Shown: one piece after another, positions 46,316 to 55,272 of the stretch
How the letters are laid out: each line of letters begins with the position of its first letter
How positions within the stretch are numbered: position 1 is the first letter of the stretch
Assembly: GCF_010748935.1 (NCBI RefSeq)
Contig: NZ_CP048796.1
Coordinates: 2,297,001-2,361,000, forward strand
Direction: 5' to 3'
DNA: 64,000 nt
Origin: Providencia vermicola
GTDB taxonomy: Bacteria; Pseudomonadota; Gammaproteobacteria; Enterobacterales; Enterobacteriaceae
Position numbers and translations under genes: made by a program
Notes under the pieces: model-generated
What the model saw: the letters and a program-made list of their open reading frames with translations, nothing else
Databases searched by the model: none
Told to the model about the DNA's origin: nothing

Positions 46316-47101
46316 ATGAAAGAAAAACAACGTAACCGACCTGAACTTGCTGATTTTTTAAGGCAAAAACGTGAAAGTCTTTCTCCTGAATCGGTTGGCT
46401 TACCGAGAACCTCTCGGCGTCGAACACCAGGATTACGCCGTGAAGAAGTCGCGGCACTGGCAGGTGTTGGGCTTACATGGTATACATGGCTTGAACAAGG
46501 CCGTGATATTGGTGTATCCACACAATTTCTCGACAATTTATCAGCAGCTCTGCATTTAAATAGCGCAGAGCGCCAGCATCTTTATTTGTTAACCCATAAT
46601 CGGGAACCTATCGCAACCGCCAAGACCGAGCACCATGTTCCCTCTGCTATTTCTCGACTGATCGCTGATTTCCCTGAAAATTATTTATGTTATGTACTCA
46701 ATCTTCATTGGGATGTACTGGCTTATAACCCTCGCGCAGACGATTATTTCCATTTCTCTGAGGCGGAACCTTATTATTGTAATTTCCTATATTTATTATT
46801 TATGGATCAACGTTATCAGGAACGGTTCGCAAATTGGCCGTTAGTGGCACAGCAATTACTGGCAAGCTTCCGCCGTGATTATGCTCGCACTAAAAATGAT
46901 CCTAATATCAAAAAGCTCATTAAAATATTAACAGAACAATCCACATTATTTAGCCAGCTTTGGAATAAACACGAAATATACCAGCCATGCACAGGAGTGC
47001 GGGAGCTGGTCTATCAAGGAAAAATAGCCGATTATGATTATTCTTCCCTAACTTTTGACATTGAAAAAAGTAACCGCCTATTAGTCTATATCCCTAAATA
47101 A
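46316..47101 (+). CDS. XRE-type regulator with MmyB-like ligand-binding domain
   Basis: 261 aa. N-terminal helix-turn-helix (about 10-80) with the hallmark RRTPGLRREEVAALAGVGLTWYTWLEQGRDI of the MmyB-like group, followed by a C-terminal PAS-like MmyB domain (SRLIADFPENYLCYVLNLHWDVLAYN, LLASFRRDYART) that binds fatty-acid-like ligands in characterised relatives. Divergent from the DHA2 exporter, which it probably controls. A stem-loop follows its stop. Confidence 0.88.
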   Translation: MKEKQRNRPELADFLRQKRESLSPESVGLPRTSRRRTPGLRREEVAALAGVGLTWYTWLEQGRDIGVSTQFLDNLSAALHLNSAERQHLYLLTHNREPIATAKTEHHVPSAISRLIADFPENYLCYVLNLHWDVLAYNPRADDYFHFSEAEPYYCNFLYLLFMDQRYQERFANWPLVAQQLLASFRRDYARTKNDPNIKKLIKILTEQSTLFSQLWNKHEIYQPCTGVRELVYQGKIADYDYSSLTFDIEKSNRLLVYIPK

Positions 47102-47115
47102 GCTAATATGCTGAG

Positions 47116-47150
47116 GGGTGAAGATATTTTCACCCTTGTCATCTTTGTTT
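47116..47150 (+). terminator. Terminator after the MmyB-like regulator
   Basis: GGGTGAA (47116-47122), 6-nt loop, TTCACCC (47129-47135), then a T-rich tail TTGTCATCTTTGTTTT. Confidence 0.7.
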
Positions 47151-47220
47151 TAATAGGTTATCGATTAATACCATCCAGCCAATATAAAAGTAGTAGTGTA
47201 TTACACTATAAATATGATGT

Positions 47221-47300
47221 TATTCCCCCTATACCCTATTTTAAAAATCCGAATACGAGATAGGTATAAGGGAATATTTTGTTTTTATCTTTTTTAGCGA
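47221..47300 (+). other. Imperfect inverted repeat with T-rich tail before ydeE
   Basis: In the 303-bp spacer before ydeE, TATTCCCCCTATACCCTATT (47221-47240) faces ATAGGTATAAGGGAATA (47260-47276) with a few mismatches, followed by TTTTGTTTTTATCTTTTTT. It may be a second terminator or a leader structure of ydeE. The rest of the spacer shows nothing. Confidence 0.45.
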
Positions 47301-47404
47301 TTGTTGCTGCTCCCCCATTCCCTGTCATCACAAAATTCGGTAATTTATAACGTTAACAGTCAGTGCTACAACTCAATAACAATTATAACGCTAGGTCGTG
47401 AGTC

Positions 47405-48595
47405 ATGTTGTCTAAATCAAATATTTCAAATAGCGCTTTACTCTGCTCTTCACTGCTATTAACCATTGGACGTGGTGCAACATTGCCCTTTATGGCAATT
47501 TACCTAACACGCGAATATCAAATGGCGATTGATATCGTTGGTGTTGCGATGTCTTTAGCGCTGACTGTCGGTGTCTTATTCAGCATGGGTTTTGGTATTT
47601 TGGCCGATAAAGTTGATAAAAAACGTTGTATGCTCCTTGCTGTTATCGCCTTTATTTGCGGTTTTATTGCTATCCCATTATCTAATCATGCTGTATTAGT
47701 GGTTATTTTCTTTTCGCTCATTAACTGCTCTTATTCTGTTTTTTCGACAGTATTAAAAGGTTATTTTTCAGATACACTCTCCCTTTCCGTTAAAGCGAAA
47801 GTATTTTCACTTAATTATACTTTTTTAAATATTGGTTGGACAATTGGGCCACCACTTGGAACATGGTTATTGATGTATAATATCAATTTACCTTTCTGGT
47901 TGGCTGCTATCTCTGCTTCTGTTCCTATTTTCTTTATCCAACGTTATGTACAGAGTGTAAAACCTGTTTCTCATCACGATGAAACAAAACACCTTTGGAA
48001 CCCCGCAGCAATGCTGCATGACAGAGCGCTTGCGTGGTTTATTCTATCGACTTTTCTCGGTTCTCTCGTGTTTGGTTCTTTTACAACGTGGATGTCACAA
48101 TATGTGATTACTGTTGCAAACAGTGAGTTTGCACAAGCCGTTATTGGCGTTGTACTCCCTGTGAATGCCGTCGTGGTTGTCACCTTACAATATATGGTAG
48201 GCAAACGCCTCACGCCTGATAACCTTAAACGTTACATGACGATAGGGACTATCTTCTTTGTCGCTGGTTTAGCCACATTTATGGAAGCGGGTGAAAACTT
48301 GTACTTATGGGCGTTAGGTTCATTTATTTTTACGTTGGGAGAACTTATTTATGCACCAGGTGAATACATGCTTATCGATAACATTGCTCCGGAAGGCATG
48401 AAATCAAGCTATTTTTCTGCTCAAGCACTGGGTTTACTCGGTGGTGCATTTAACCCCATGATCACAGGGATTGTCCTCACTGAATTACCGCCTAAAGCTA
48501 TTTTTATCATCTTGATGATCTTCACTGTTCTTGCTTGGATGAGTATGCTCAGAGGCATGAGTGTGAGACAACATCGTCTATTACAAACACAGTAA
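47405..48595 (+). CDS. ydeE: MFS transporter YdeE
   Basis: 396 aa, 12 transmembrane helices. SLLLTIGRGATLPFMAIYL, GFGILADKVDKKRCMLLA (motif A), NYTFLNIGWTIGPPLGTWLL and the long LGELIYAPGEYMLIDNIAPEGMKSSYFSAQ region follow E. coli YdeE almost residue by residue. E. coli YdeE has been linked to dipeptide and arabinose-related export. Single gene. Confidence 0.92.
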   Translation: MLSKSNISNSALLCSSLLLTIGRGATLPFMAIYLTREYQMAIDIVGVAMSLALTVGVLFSMGFGILADKVDKKRCMLLAVIAFICGFIAIPLSNHAVLVVIFFSLINCSYSVFSTVLKGYFSDTLSLSVKAKVFSLNYTFLNIGWTIGPPLGTWLLMYNINLPFWLAAISASVPIFFIQRYVQSVKPVSHHDETKHLWNPAAMLHDRALAWFILSTFLGSLVFGSFTTWMSQYVITVANSEFAQAVIGVVLPVNAVVVVTLQYMVGKRLTPDNLKRYMTIGTIFFVAGLATFMEAGENLYLWALGSFIFTLGELIYAPGEYMLIDNIAPEGMKSSYFSAQALGLLGGAFNPMITGIVLTELPPKAIFIILMIFTVLAWMSMLRGMSVRQHRLLQTQ

Positions 48596-48601
48596 TAATC
48601 G

Positions 48602-48628
48602 TTGGTGAAGCGATAACCACTTCACCAA
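48602..48628. terminator. Stem-loop between convergent ydeE and MFS gene
   Basis: Perfect 9-bp stem TTGGTGAAG / CTTCACCAA with a 9-nt loop in the 38-bp gap between the two stops. Confidence 0.65.
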
Positions 48629-48633
48629 TTACC

Positions 48634-49788
48634 TTACGCTTCAGGACGTTTAGCATCAAATCCACAAATCATTATTGAAATGACTAATACAAGAATACTC
48701 ATCGCTCCCATGGTTAGTATTCCATAGTTCATCAATAACCATGACAATAAGGGTAACATTGAAAATAGCACTATATTATTCAAGCTTTCCGATACTGCTA
48801 GCACTTGCCCTTTATTTTCACCACTTCGAGTCGCGATTATTGTTGTACTGAGTGGTGCAGCCATTCCCAGAAAATTGCCCCAAATCACTAAGCATAGTGT
48901 ATGAGCAATTAATGGAAAATAGGCAAAAATAAACGTAGCCACTGCAATCGCCATCATTGAAATCACGAGTAATAACCGTTGACTATCATTCAATAATAAA
49001 TTGTTCAATTTACCGACAAGCAAATTACCTATAAATAAACCAGCACCAAACGCGCTGATAACAAGACCAATCAATGCACTATCTATTGCAAATTTATGTC
49101 GTAATATTTCCCCTGATAATAAAAAAATACTGACGGCCGTACCATTCCATAATGCTTTTGCACCAATAAAATGGGTAATTTTAGTATTACGTAGCCACTG
49201 AAAACTGCCCTGTGTTTTCAAAGTATGAATTTGTTTTGAAGAAGGAAGTATTTTACATGCACAAAACCAAACGATCAGACTTCCGAGCGTCGTCATGATA
49301 AATGGTGCATACCATGTTAAATATTCTGTTAACACACCGGCTAACACTGGGCCCGTAACAATTCCCACTGTCATACCAATCATTGCCGTTCCCATCGCAG
49401 AGGACTGCTGGCGAGAAGGAAAGATATCCGCAATTAAGGAAAAAATAGTTGGCACAATCGCTGCTGATGCTAAGCCACCACAAATACGAAACAGCAGAGC
49501 TATCGTGAAGTTTGGAGAAGCAATAATGGCTAGACTATCTATTGCAAATAGAAACATAGCAACTAACAGTAATTTTCGTCGCTCAACTCTGTCAGAAAAA
49601 TAACCTAATACTGGCGCACTAACCGCATAAGTCAGCGCATAAGCTGAAATTAGCCAGGATGCTTGTGCGCTAGTAACGGAAAACACTTCCGCTAGCGGCG
49701 TTAGCGTCGCCGATAACATAAATTCTGTTGTGCCGACTAAATAAACAGCGGCTGCAAAAACTAATAATAAATAACGGTTCGATTGCAT
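48634..49788 (-). CDS. MFS drug/sugar exporter, DHA1 family
   Basis: 384 aa from the ATG at 49788, with GAGA 6 nt upstream; a GTG at 49815 is the alternative. Twelve predicted helices. VYLVGTTEFMLSATLTPLAE in TM1, GYFSDRVERRKLLLVAMF as motif A and GPVLAGVLTEYLTWYAPF (motif C region) place it in the DHA1/AraJ-like group. Substrate unknown. The next gene in the same direction upstream, the MocR-like gene, reads toward it after a 269-bp gap, so co-transcription is doubtful. Confidence 0.88.
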   Translation of the reverse strand: MQSNRYLLLVFAAAVYLVGTTEFMLSATLTPLAEVFSVTSAQASWLISAYALTYAVSAPVLGYFSDRVERRKLLLVAMFLFAIDSLAIIASPNFTIALLFRICGGLASAAIVPTIFSLIADIFPSRQQSSAMGTAMIGMTVGIVTGPVLAGVLTEYLTWYAPFIMTTLGSLIVWFCACKILPSSKQIHTLKTQGSFQWLRNTKITHFIGAKALWNGTAVSIFLLSGEILRHKFAIDSALIGLVISAFGAGLFIGNLLVGKLNNLLLNDSQRLLLVISMMAIAVATFIFAYFPLIAHTLCLVIWGNFLGMAAPLSTTIIATRSGENKGQVLAVSESLNNIVLFSMLPLLSWLLMNYGILTMGAMSILVLVISIMICGFDAKRPEA

Positions 49789-50057
49789 AGGATTCTCTTG
49801 CGTAAATAAAAACACCTCGTTCTCTGCTGACGTTCAGTCACAGATATAAGCAAAAATGATTAAATGTAGAGTTAAAACAAGACGTTAATAGTGATAATGA
49901 AAGACTTTGACGCGATATCAAAAAGCGAGGTGTTCAGAAATAAAGGGAAATGACGATATAGAATTTGGGAGAGGTTATGAGTCTATCGAAGACAACATTT
50001 AGCGTCAAATAAAATAATTGCACCCCATCACGACCAAGGCGCAATCTCATGGTTACA

Positions 50058-51464
50058 CTATAAGCTGGCTAATTTTAATGTCTCACCTAATATCTTTAAC
50101 CCATTACGGCGTCTCGGAATCAATGGTAATGCATAGTTAATTCGTAAATGATGAGTAAAACATCCTGCCGATGAAAAATGTTCTCCTGTAAGCACGATCA
50201 CTTTATTTCGGTTTAAGACATCCATTAATTTACGGTTATCGACAGGTGGATGCTCAATCCATAAAGAAAATCCACCTTGTGGTCGAGAAATCCGCGTCAT
50301 CGGTGGAAAATAGCTTTCCACTAACTCACGATACTGGCTTTGTAACGCCTCGTAATGTTGTCGCATAGAGCGTAAATGCGGAAAATAGTGCCCTTCACGC
50401 AAAAAATTAGCGACCACTTGTTGCATAAATATTTCCCCCGAGCAATGAGATAAATATTTTAAATGCATGACTTTTTCTTTGTATTTACCCGGTATAACCC
50501 ACCCCGTACGGACCCCTGGGGCAATGGTTTTAGAAAACGAGCTACAAAGGATCACCCGACCTTCACTATCGAATGATTGTATTGTCGCTGGGCGTGGATA
50601 TTCGTAAGCTAATCCAGCAAGCACATCATTTTCAATGATTGTCACACCATACTGATTTGCCAACGCCAATAATTGTTGCTTATGTGTGTCAGGCATAGAA
50701 CAGCCCATAGGATTATTGCAGGTGGGTGTGACGACAATAGCTTTCACAGGCCAATGATGAAAAGCCTCTTGTACCCTTTTCAGTTTAATCCCTGTTTGCG
50801 GGTCTGTTGGGATCTCAATAATTTTCCTGCCCAACCCATACAGAGTTTGTAATAACCCTGGAAAGGCGGGTGACTCAATCGCAATAACGTCATTACCTTG
50901 TGTACAAGCTTGAATAGATAATGATATTGATTGATGACCGCTAGTCGTCGTCACGATGTCATCTGGAGTGAATGACGGTTTATGAGTAGAAATACTGTGA
51001 ATTTGCTCGCGTAAAGCGGGCAATCCTTGTAAACAATCATACTCTAATACTAAGCTATTTTTACGACGGCTGATCATGTTGATTTCTTGCCACAACGGTT
51101 CCAACGTTTTGCTTTCAATATTAGGTACCGCGCAAGATAGCGAAGTAACGTTATCACGTTCTTCTACACGCAAAAAATCAATAGTTGGGTTCCATTGAGC
51201 AATCTGAACTGGCTTTTGTATATAATTGACAGCCTTAGGCAATAGAGCTTCGTTTTTATTTGGGATGACAAAGTAACCTGATTTAGGGACCGCGTAAATC
51301 AACTGCATCTTTTCAAGTTCACGGTACGCAAGCTGAGCCGTGGTTAAACTCACCGCATGTTCACGCCCAATTTCCCTTACTGAAGGCAGTTTTTCACCAC
51401 TCAAAAAATCCCCCCGATAAATTTTTTCTTGTAGTGTCTGCGCGATTTGCTTGTACAGTAACAT
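50058..51464 (-). CDS. MocR-family regulator (GntR HTH + aminotransferase domain)
   Basis: 468 aa. N-terminal GntR winged helix (1-70, EKLPSVREIGREHAVSLTTAQLAYRELEKMQL) fused to a fold-type I aminotransferase domain (about 100-465). The latter has the PLP lysine in SSFSKTIAPGVRTGW, TPTCNNPMGCSM and the C-terminal HHLRINYAL Arg. MocR proteins use PLP as a sensor and control vitamin B6, GABA or amino-acid genes. E. coli YdcR has the same length and layout. AAGGG precedes the ATG. Target unknown; the exporter downstream or the small gene upstream are candidates. Confidence 0.88.
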   Translation of the reverse strand: MLLYKQIAQTLQEKIYRGDFLSGEKLPSVREIGREHAVSLTTAQLAYRELEKMQLIYAVPKSGYFVIPNKNEALLPKAVNYIQKPVQIAQWNPTIDFLRVEERDNVTSLSCAVPNIESKTLEPLWQEINMISRRKNSLVLEYDCLQGLPALREQIHSISTHKPSFTPDDIVTTTSGHQSISLSIQACTQGNDVIAIESPAFPGLLQTLYGLGRKIIEIPTDPQTGIKLKRVQEAFHHWPVKAIVVTPTCNNPMGCSMPDTHKQQLLALANQYGVTIIENDVLAGLAYEYPRPATIQSFDSEGRVILCSSFSKTIAPGVRTGWVIPGKYKEKVMHLKYLSHCSGEIFMQQVVANFLREGHYFPHLRSMRQHYEALQSQYRELVESYFPPMTRISRPQGGFSLWIEHPPVDNRKLMDVLNRNKVIVLTGEHFSSAGCFTHHLRINYALPLIPRRRNGLKILGETLKLASL

Positions 51465-51615
51465 CTTCCAGCCCTTTCACCGTTTCTCTATTGCGGTAAT
51501 GTAATACAGATTTGTTCTTTTTTGATCTGTATTATGCAAAAAATAATATCTGTCACTTTTTTGACATTATTCCCTATGCCAATCTAAAAATAGAAATACA
51601 GCATAGGAACGCAAT

Positions 51616-51777
51616 ATGGAATACGAACATAATAGAAATGGCAAACATTATCCTTCATTTATCTTAGTCACTGCGATTATCTGGATAGCCAAAAAATTAT
51701 TTTATTTAATAAAGAAAATTTATCATAATTTTAAGAATCGCAAAAAATATGAAAAATATAAAGGTCAGAAAATATAA
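51616..51777 (+). CDS. Small basic single-span membrane protein
   Basis: 53 codons from the ATG at 51616 with AGGAA 6 nt upstream. Translation: a polar head, one hydrophobic segment (FILVTAIIWIAKKLFYLI, about residues 15-32) and a strongly basic tail (KNRKKYEKYKGQK). The layout fits a small inner-membrane protein. It lies divergent from the MocR-like gene across about 150 bp, so it might be its target. Not recognised; the ribosome site and composition are the only support. Confidence 0.5.
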   Translation: MEYEHNRNGKHYPSFILVTAIIWIAKKLFYLIKKIYHNFKNRKKYEKYKGQKI

Positions 51778-51908
51778 ACTAAATAGATAAATAGTATTAG
51801 CATATAAAATATAAACCAACTTATTGATATAGTTTATTTTTAAACTAATCTGCATGCATGCTTATAATATTGACCATACAAAAATAGAAATTTAATTTAG
51901 TCTATAGA

Positions 51909-52565
51909 TTAACGGGAGCTTAATAAAATTATTGGGCCTTCTTGTTGTATCACCCCCTGCTCCTTGAGTTTAAATAAAACTTTATCTAAATGACGGCGTG
52001 ATGTACCTAAAATTGCAGCTAACGTTTCTCTTGGTAAACGAATTTGATGACTGGATAGTTGGGTTAAAATATACAGGAGATTCTTTTCAATAGAGTCAAC
52101 GGCTGTCATTAGCCGTTGTTCTCCATTAATTAATGACCGTTTTGCTAATTGACGGTTTAAAAGAATGGATAAACGATGGTCTTGAGATAGCCAGACTAAA
52201 AAGCTGTCAGAGGGAATGCGGATAACTCGCGCATCTGTTAATGCAATAACATCATAGCGATAGCCTGTTTGTTGACAAAGAGCTTCCATCTCACCAAGAA
52301 ACTCCCCCTTATAACAGAAGGTAAGTGCAAGCTCTTTACCATTATCAGCAAGTTTATTCACGACAAACTCGCCTTCAATAATAATGTAAGTGTATTTATT
52401 ATCGGTGCCTTGATGGATTAACTTGTAACCTTCTTGCAGATGAATTGTACAAAACGTATTTTTGACGGAAGGTGGCGCATGACGAAATAACCAATCAACA
52501 TCGGGCAGGAGTTCTTGTTCACTAAACTTGAGCCACAATTCGCGAAAAGGCGTTTCATCCATCAT
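51909..52565 (-). CDS. Crp/Fnr-family regulator
   Basis: 218 aa from the ATG at 52565 (AGGTGG just upstream; a GTG at 52574 overlaps that site). N-terminal cyclic-nucleotide-binding-type beta barrel (about 35-125, YTYIIIEGEFVVNKLADNGKEL, FLGEMEAL) without an FNR-type cysteine cluster. C-terminal winged helix with IRLPRETLAAILGTSRRHLDKVLFKLKEQGVI. Starts 10-20 bp after the nucleoside transporter stop, so it is the last gene of the ahcY operon and may sense a nucleoside or nucleotide. Confidence 0.87.
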   Translation of the reverse strand: MMDETPFRELWLKFSEQELLPDVDWLFRHAPPSVKNTFCTIHLQEGYKLIHQGTDNKYTYIIIEGEFVVNKLADNGKELALTFCYKGEFLGEMEALCQQTGYRYDVIALTDARVIRIPSDSFLVWLSQDHRLSILLNRQLAKRSLINGEQRLMTAVDSIEKNLLYILTQLSSHQIRLPRETLAAILGTSRRHLDKVLFKLKEQGVIQQEGPIILLSSR

Positions 52566-52583
52566 ATATGCCACCTACCATTA

Positions 52584-53852
52584 TTAACCTAAAATTAATC
52601 CAGCAATTGCGCCATTCATCAGGTTAGCTAATATTGCCGCACCGAAGGCTTTAAATGCGATACTGGTTAATTCGCCCCGACGTTCTGGACACATAGCACC
52701 AATTCCTCCTATCGCAATACCGATAGTGCCTATATTCGTAAAACCACACAAAGCAAATGAAAGAATGACTTGTGTTTTCACGCTTAAGGCTTCTCCGGTA
52801 GCTGGGAGAATTGAACCATCTAAATAAGGCTGTAGATTAGCATATGCAATAAATTCATTGAATAGTACTTTTTGCCCTAGCAGCTGTCCTGCAAACTGTG
52901 CTTCAGTCCAATCGACACCTAATAACCAAGCCACTGGTGAAAATAACCAACCAATCAGCTGAGTCAGCGAAATCTCATGGCCTGTAAAGCTCGTCGCCCA
53001 CATCATTATGCCATCAAACATCGCGATAATTGCCAGTAACGCTAATAGCATACCTGCAATGTTTAACGCCATACTGACCCCAACACTAGCACCTTGAGTC
53101 ACCGCATCAATGCTATTGCGGTATTCTGACTTTTCCTCTTTCATCGAGTTAGCGCTCGTATGCTTATCACTGTTTTCCTTAGTTTCAGGATAAAACAGCT
53201 TCGCAAACAATAAACCAGCAGGTGCAGACATGAAAGATGCCGCTAATAAATATTCAATTTTTACACCATATTGCGCGTAACCTAATAGTACGGTGCCAGC
53301 AATTGATGCTATTCCTCCGACCAAAATGGTAAAAAACTCTGAGGAAGATAAATATTTCAAATAAGGACGGATCACCAGTGGCGCTTCTGTAACACCAAGA
53401 AAAATGTTTGCAGCGGATGACATCGATTCTGCACGTGATGTGCCTAATAAACGATGCAAAGCACCACCAATCAAAATGATCAGTTTTTGCATAATGCCAA
53501 CATGGAATAACAATGCAGATAACGCAGATAAGAATACCAATACAGGTAATACTTTAAACACAAAGATGAACCCATCAGCGCCAAGCAAATCAAACATCTT
53601 GTCTGTTGCCAAGCCACCTAATAAAAACTGAGTCCCTATTTGTGTGTAGTCTAACAATGCAGTGACTTTATCAGCCATCCACATCATGACCTGTTTTCCA
53701 ATAGGAAGATATAACATGCAAAATGCAAACGTAAATTGCATTAATAGTGCGATAGAAACGAGCCGTAGGCTAATCCTACGGCGGTTATTAGAACAAAGGT
53801 ATGCAACCAACAGTATGACAGCAATACCTAAAAGGCTATTCAGTATCGACAT
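52584..53852 (-). CDS. Concentrative nucleoside transporter (NupC/CNT family)
   Basis: 422 aa. Multi-span protein with CNT-family motifs: GADGFIFVFKVLPVLVFLSALSALLFHVGI, ESMSSAANIFLGVTEAPLVIRPYL (re-entrant loop and Glu of the nucleoside site), GGIASIAGTVLLGYAQYG, LNEF-type FNEFIAYANL and CGFTNIGTIGIAIGGIGAM. Uptake of nucleosides with H+ or Na+. It starts 19 bp after ahcY, so adenosine or inosine, the products or substrates around SAH hydrolase, are likely cargo. Confidence 0.92.
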   Translation of the reverse strand: MSILNSLLGIAVILLVAYLCSNNRRRISLRLVSIALLMQFTFAFCMLYLPIGKQVMMWMADKVTALLDYTQIGTQFLLGGLATDKMFDLLGADGFIFVFKVLPVLVFLSALSALLFHVGIMQKLIILIGGALHRLLGTSRAESMSSAANIFLGVTEAPLVIRPYLKYLSSSEFFTILVGGIASIAGTVLLGYAQYGVKIEYLLAASFMSAPAGLLFAKLFYPETKENSDKHTSANSMKEEKSEYRNSIDAVTQGASVGVSMALNIAGMLLALLAIIAMFDGIMMWATSFTGHEISLTQLIGWLFSPVAWLLGVDWTEAQFAGQLLGQKVLFNEFIAYANLQPYLDGSILPATGEALSVKTQVILSFALCGFTNIGTIGIAIGGIGAMCPERRGELTSIAFKAFGAAILANLMNGAIAGLILG

Positions 53853-53871
53853 TAGCGTTCTCCGACTATTT

Positions 53872-55119
53872 TTATTTCAGTTCGAAGGCGTTCAAATACT
53901 GATATTGTCTGTCACTAAGAGCATCAAAAGTGACACCCATATCTTGTAATTTTAAGCGAGCCACTTCACTGTCGATTTCATCAGAAACAGCATACACTTT
54001 CTTATCAAGATCATGCTTAAGCAAATACTCTGCACCTAATGCTTGTAAAGCAAAACTCATGTCCATAATTTCAGCCGGATGACCATCTGCACAGGCGATA
54101 TTGACTAATGCACCTCGACCTAACAGATAAACAGTACGACCATTTTTTAAGCAATATGCATCAATATTTTGACGAGCCTCATACGTCGAAACACTTAATG
54201 CTTGTAAGCCTTTCAAGTCTATTTCATCTTCAAAATGGCCTGTGTTACTGATAATCGCCCCTTCTTTCATTAAACTAAAATGCGCCTCAGTTAATACATC
54301 ACAGCAACCCGTAGCGGTCACAAAAATATCGCCTAATGGAGATGCTGCTTCCATGGTCATCACTTCAAAACCATCCATCTTCGCTTCAAGTGCTTTGATC
54401 GGATCAATTTCAGTAATAATGACTTCCGCACCTAATCCTTTTGCACGCATAGCACAGCCTTTGCCACACCAGCCATAGCCTGCAACAACAACTTTTTTAC
54501 CCGCAATCACTAGGTTAGTTGTTCGCATAATGCCATCAAATGTGGATTGGCCAGTACCATAACGGTTATCAAATAAATGTTTGGATTGCGCACCATTAAT
54601 AGAGATGACAGGGAAATTCAGTTCATGACTTTTCTCACGCGCTATCGCCCTTAATACACCCGTCGTTGTTTCTTCACATGCGCCAATGACATGATTCGCA
54701 TATTCTGGATACACACTGTGTAACTCATGAACCAAATCACCGCCATCATCAATAACAATATGAGGTTCACAGGCTAAGGTTTCTTTTACAAATTGTTGAT
54801 ATTCTTCACCACTCGCCCCATGAATAGCGAATGTATTAATACCATTTTTGACAAGTGCAGCCACAATATCGTCTTTCGTTGACATTGGATTGCTGCCAGT
54901 CACAGACACTTTGGCACCACCAGCCGCAAACACTTGCGCGAGATAAGCCGTTTTCGCCTCTAAATGAATCGACAAGGCAATGCGTTTGCCTGCAAAAGGT
55001 TTTTCTTCACTAAAACGCGCTTCTAAAGCGCGCAAAAGTGGCATATGCGCACGAACCCAAGCAATTTTTTGTTCGCCTGAAGGAGCCAGAGATAAATCTT
55101 TATAAATGCTTGTAACCAT
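53872..55119 (-). CDS. ahcY: S-adenosylhomocysteine hydrolase (short form)
   Basis: 415 aa, the shorter archaeal/Thermotoga-like form and not the about 430-490 aa eukaryotic-type enzyme. Splits SAH to adenosine and homocysteine using bound NAD. DDGGDLVHELH, GACEETTTGVLRA (substrate-binding E/T), NFPVISINGAQSKHLFDNRYGTGQS, the NAD Rossmann motif GYGWCGKGCAMRAKG and SNTGHFEDEIDL are all intact. AAAGGAA precedes the ATG. First gene of an operon with a CNT transporter and a Crp-like regulator. Enterobacteria usually detoxify SAH through Pfs and LuxS, so this enzyme is notable. Confidence 0.93.
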   Translation of the reverse strand: MVTSIYKDLSLAPSGEQKIAWVRAHMPLLRALEARFSEEKPFAGKRIALSIHLEAKTAYLAQVFAAGGAKVSVTGSNPMSTKDDIVAALVKNGINTFAIHGASGEEYQQFVKETLACEPHIVIDDGGDLVHELHSVYPEYANHVIGACEETTTGVLRAIAREKSHELNFPVISINGAQSKHLFDNRYGTGQSTFDGIMRTTNLVIAGKKVVVAGYGWCGKGCAMRAKGLGAEVIITEIDPIKALEAKMDGFEVMTMEAASPLGDIFVTATGCCDVLTEAHFSLMKEGAIISNTGHFEDEIDLKGLQALSVSTYEARQNIDAYCLKNGRTVYLLGRGALVNIACADGHPAEIMDMSFALQALGAEYLLKHDLDKKVYAVSDEIDSEVARLKLQDMGVTFDALSDRQYQYLNAFELK

Positions 55120-55272
55120 CTTAAATTCCTTTCACTATGTTGCTTCAAATGAAGAAAACATACAAAACGAACGATCGTTACAATAGGTCATTTGCCCATA
55201 TCAGATTGAAAAAGTGTTAACAGGATATAATTATGGCAAACAATTTTTCTGAGTGATTATTTATTAAACTCA

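Noticed and set aside
49800-49940. Distant inverted repeat AACACCTCG / CGAGGTGTT upstream of the MFS gene
   Set aside because: Only 9 bp with about 110 bp between the arms and no terminal insertion-sequence features, so chance or a weak operator is more likely than a mobile element.
55120-55272. Possible SAH riboswitch in the ahcY leader
   Set aside because: The leader is short and AT-rich and lacks the GC-rich paired core of known SAH riboswitches. Only a 10-bp palindrome AACGATCGTT (55170-55179) is visible.
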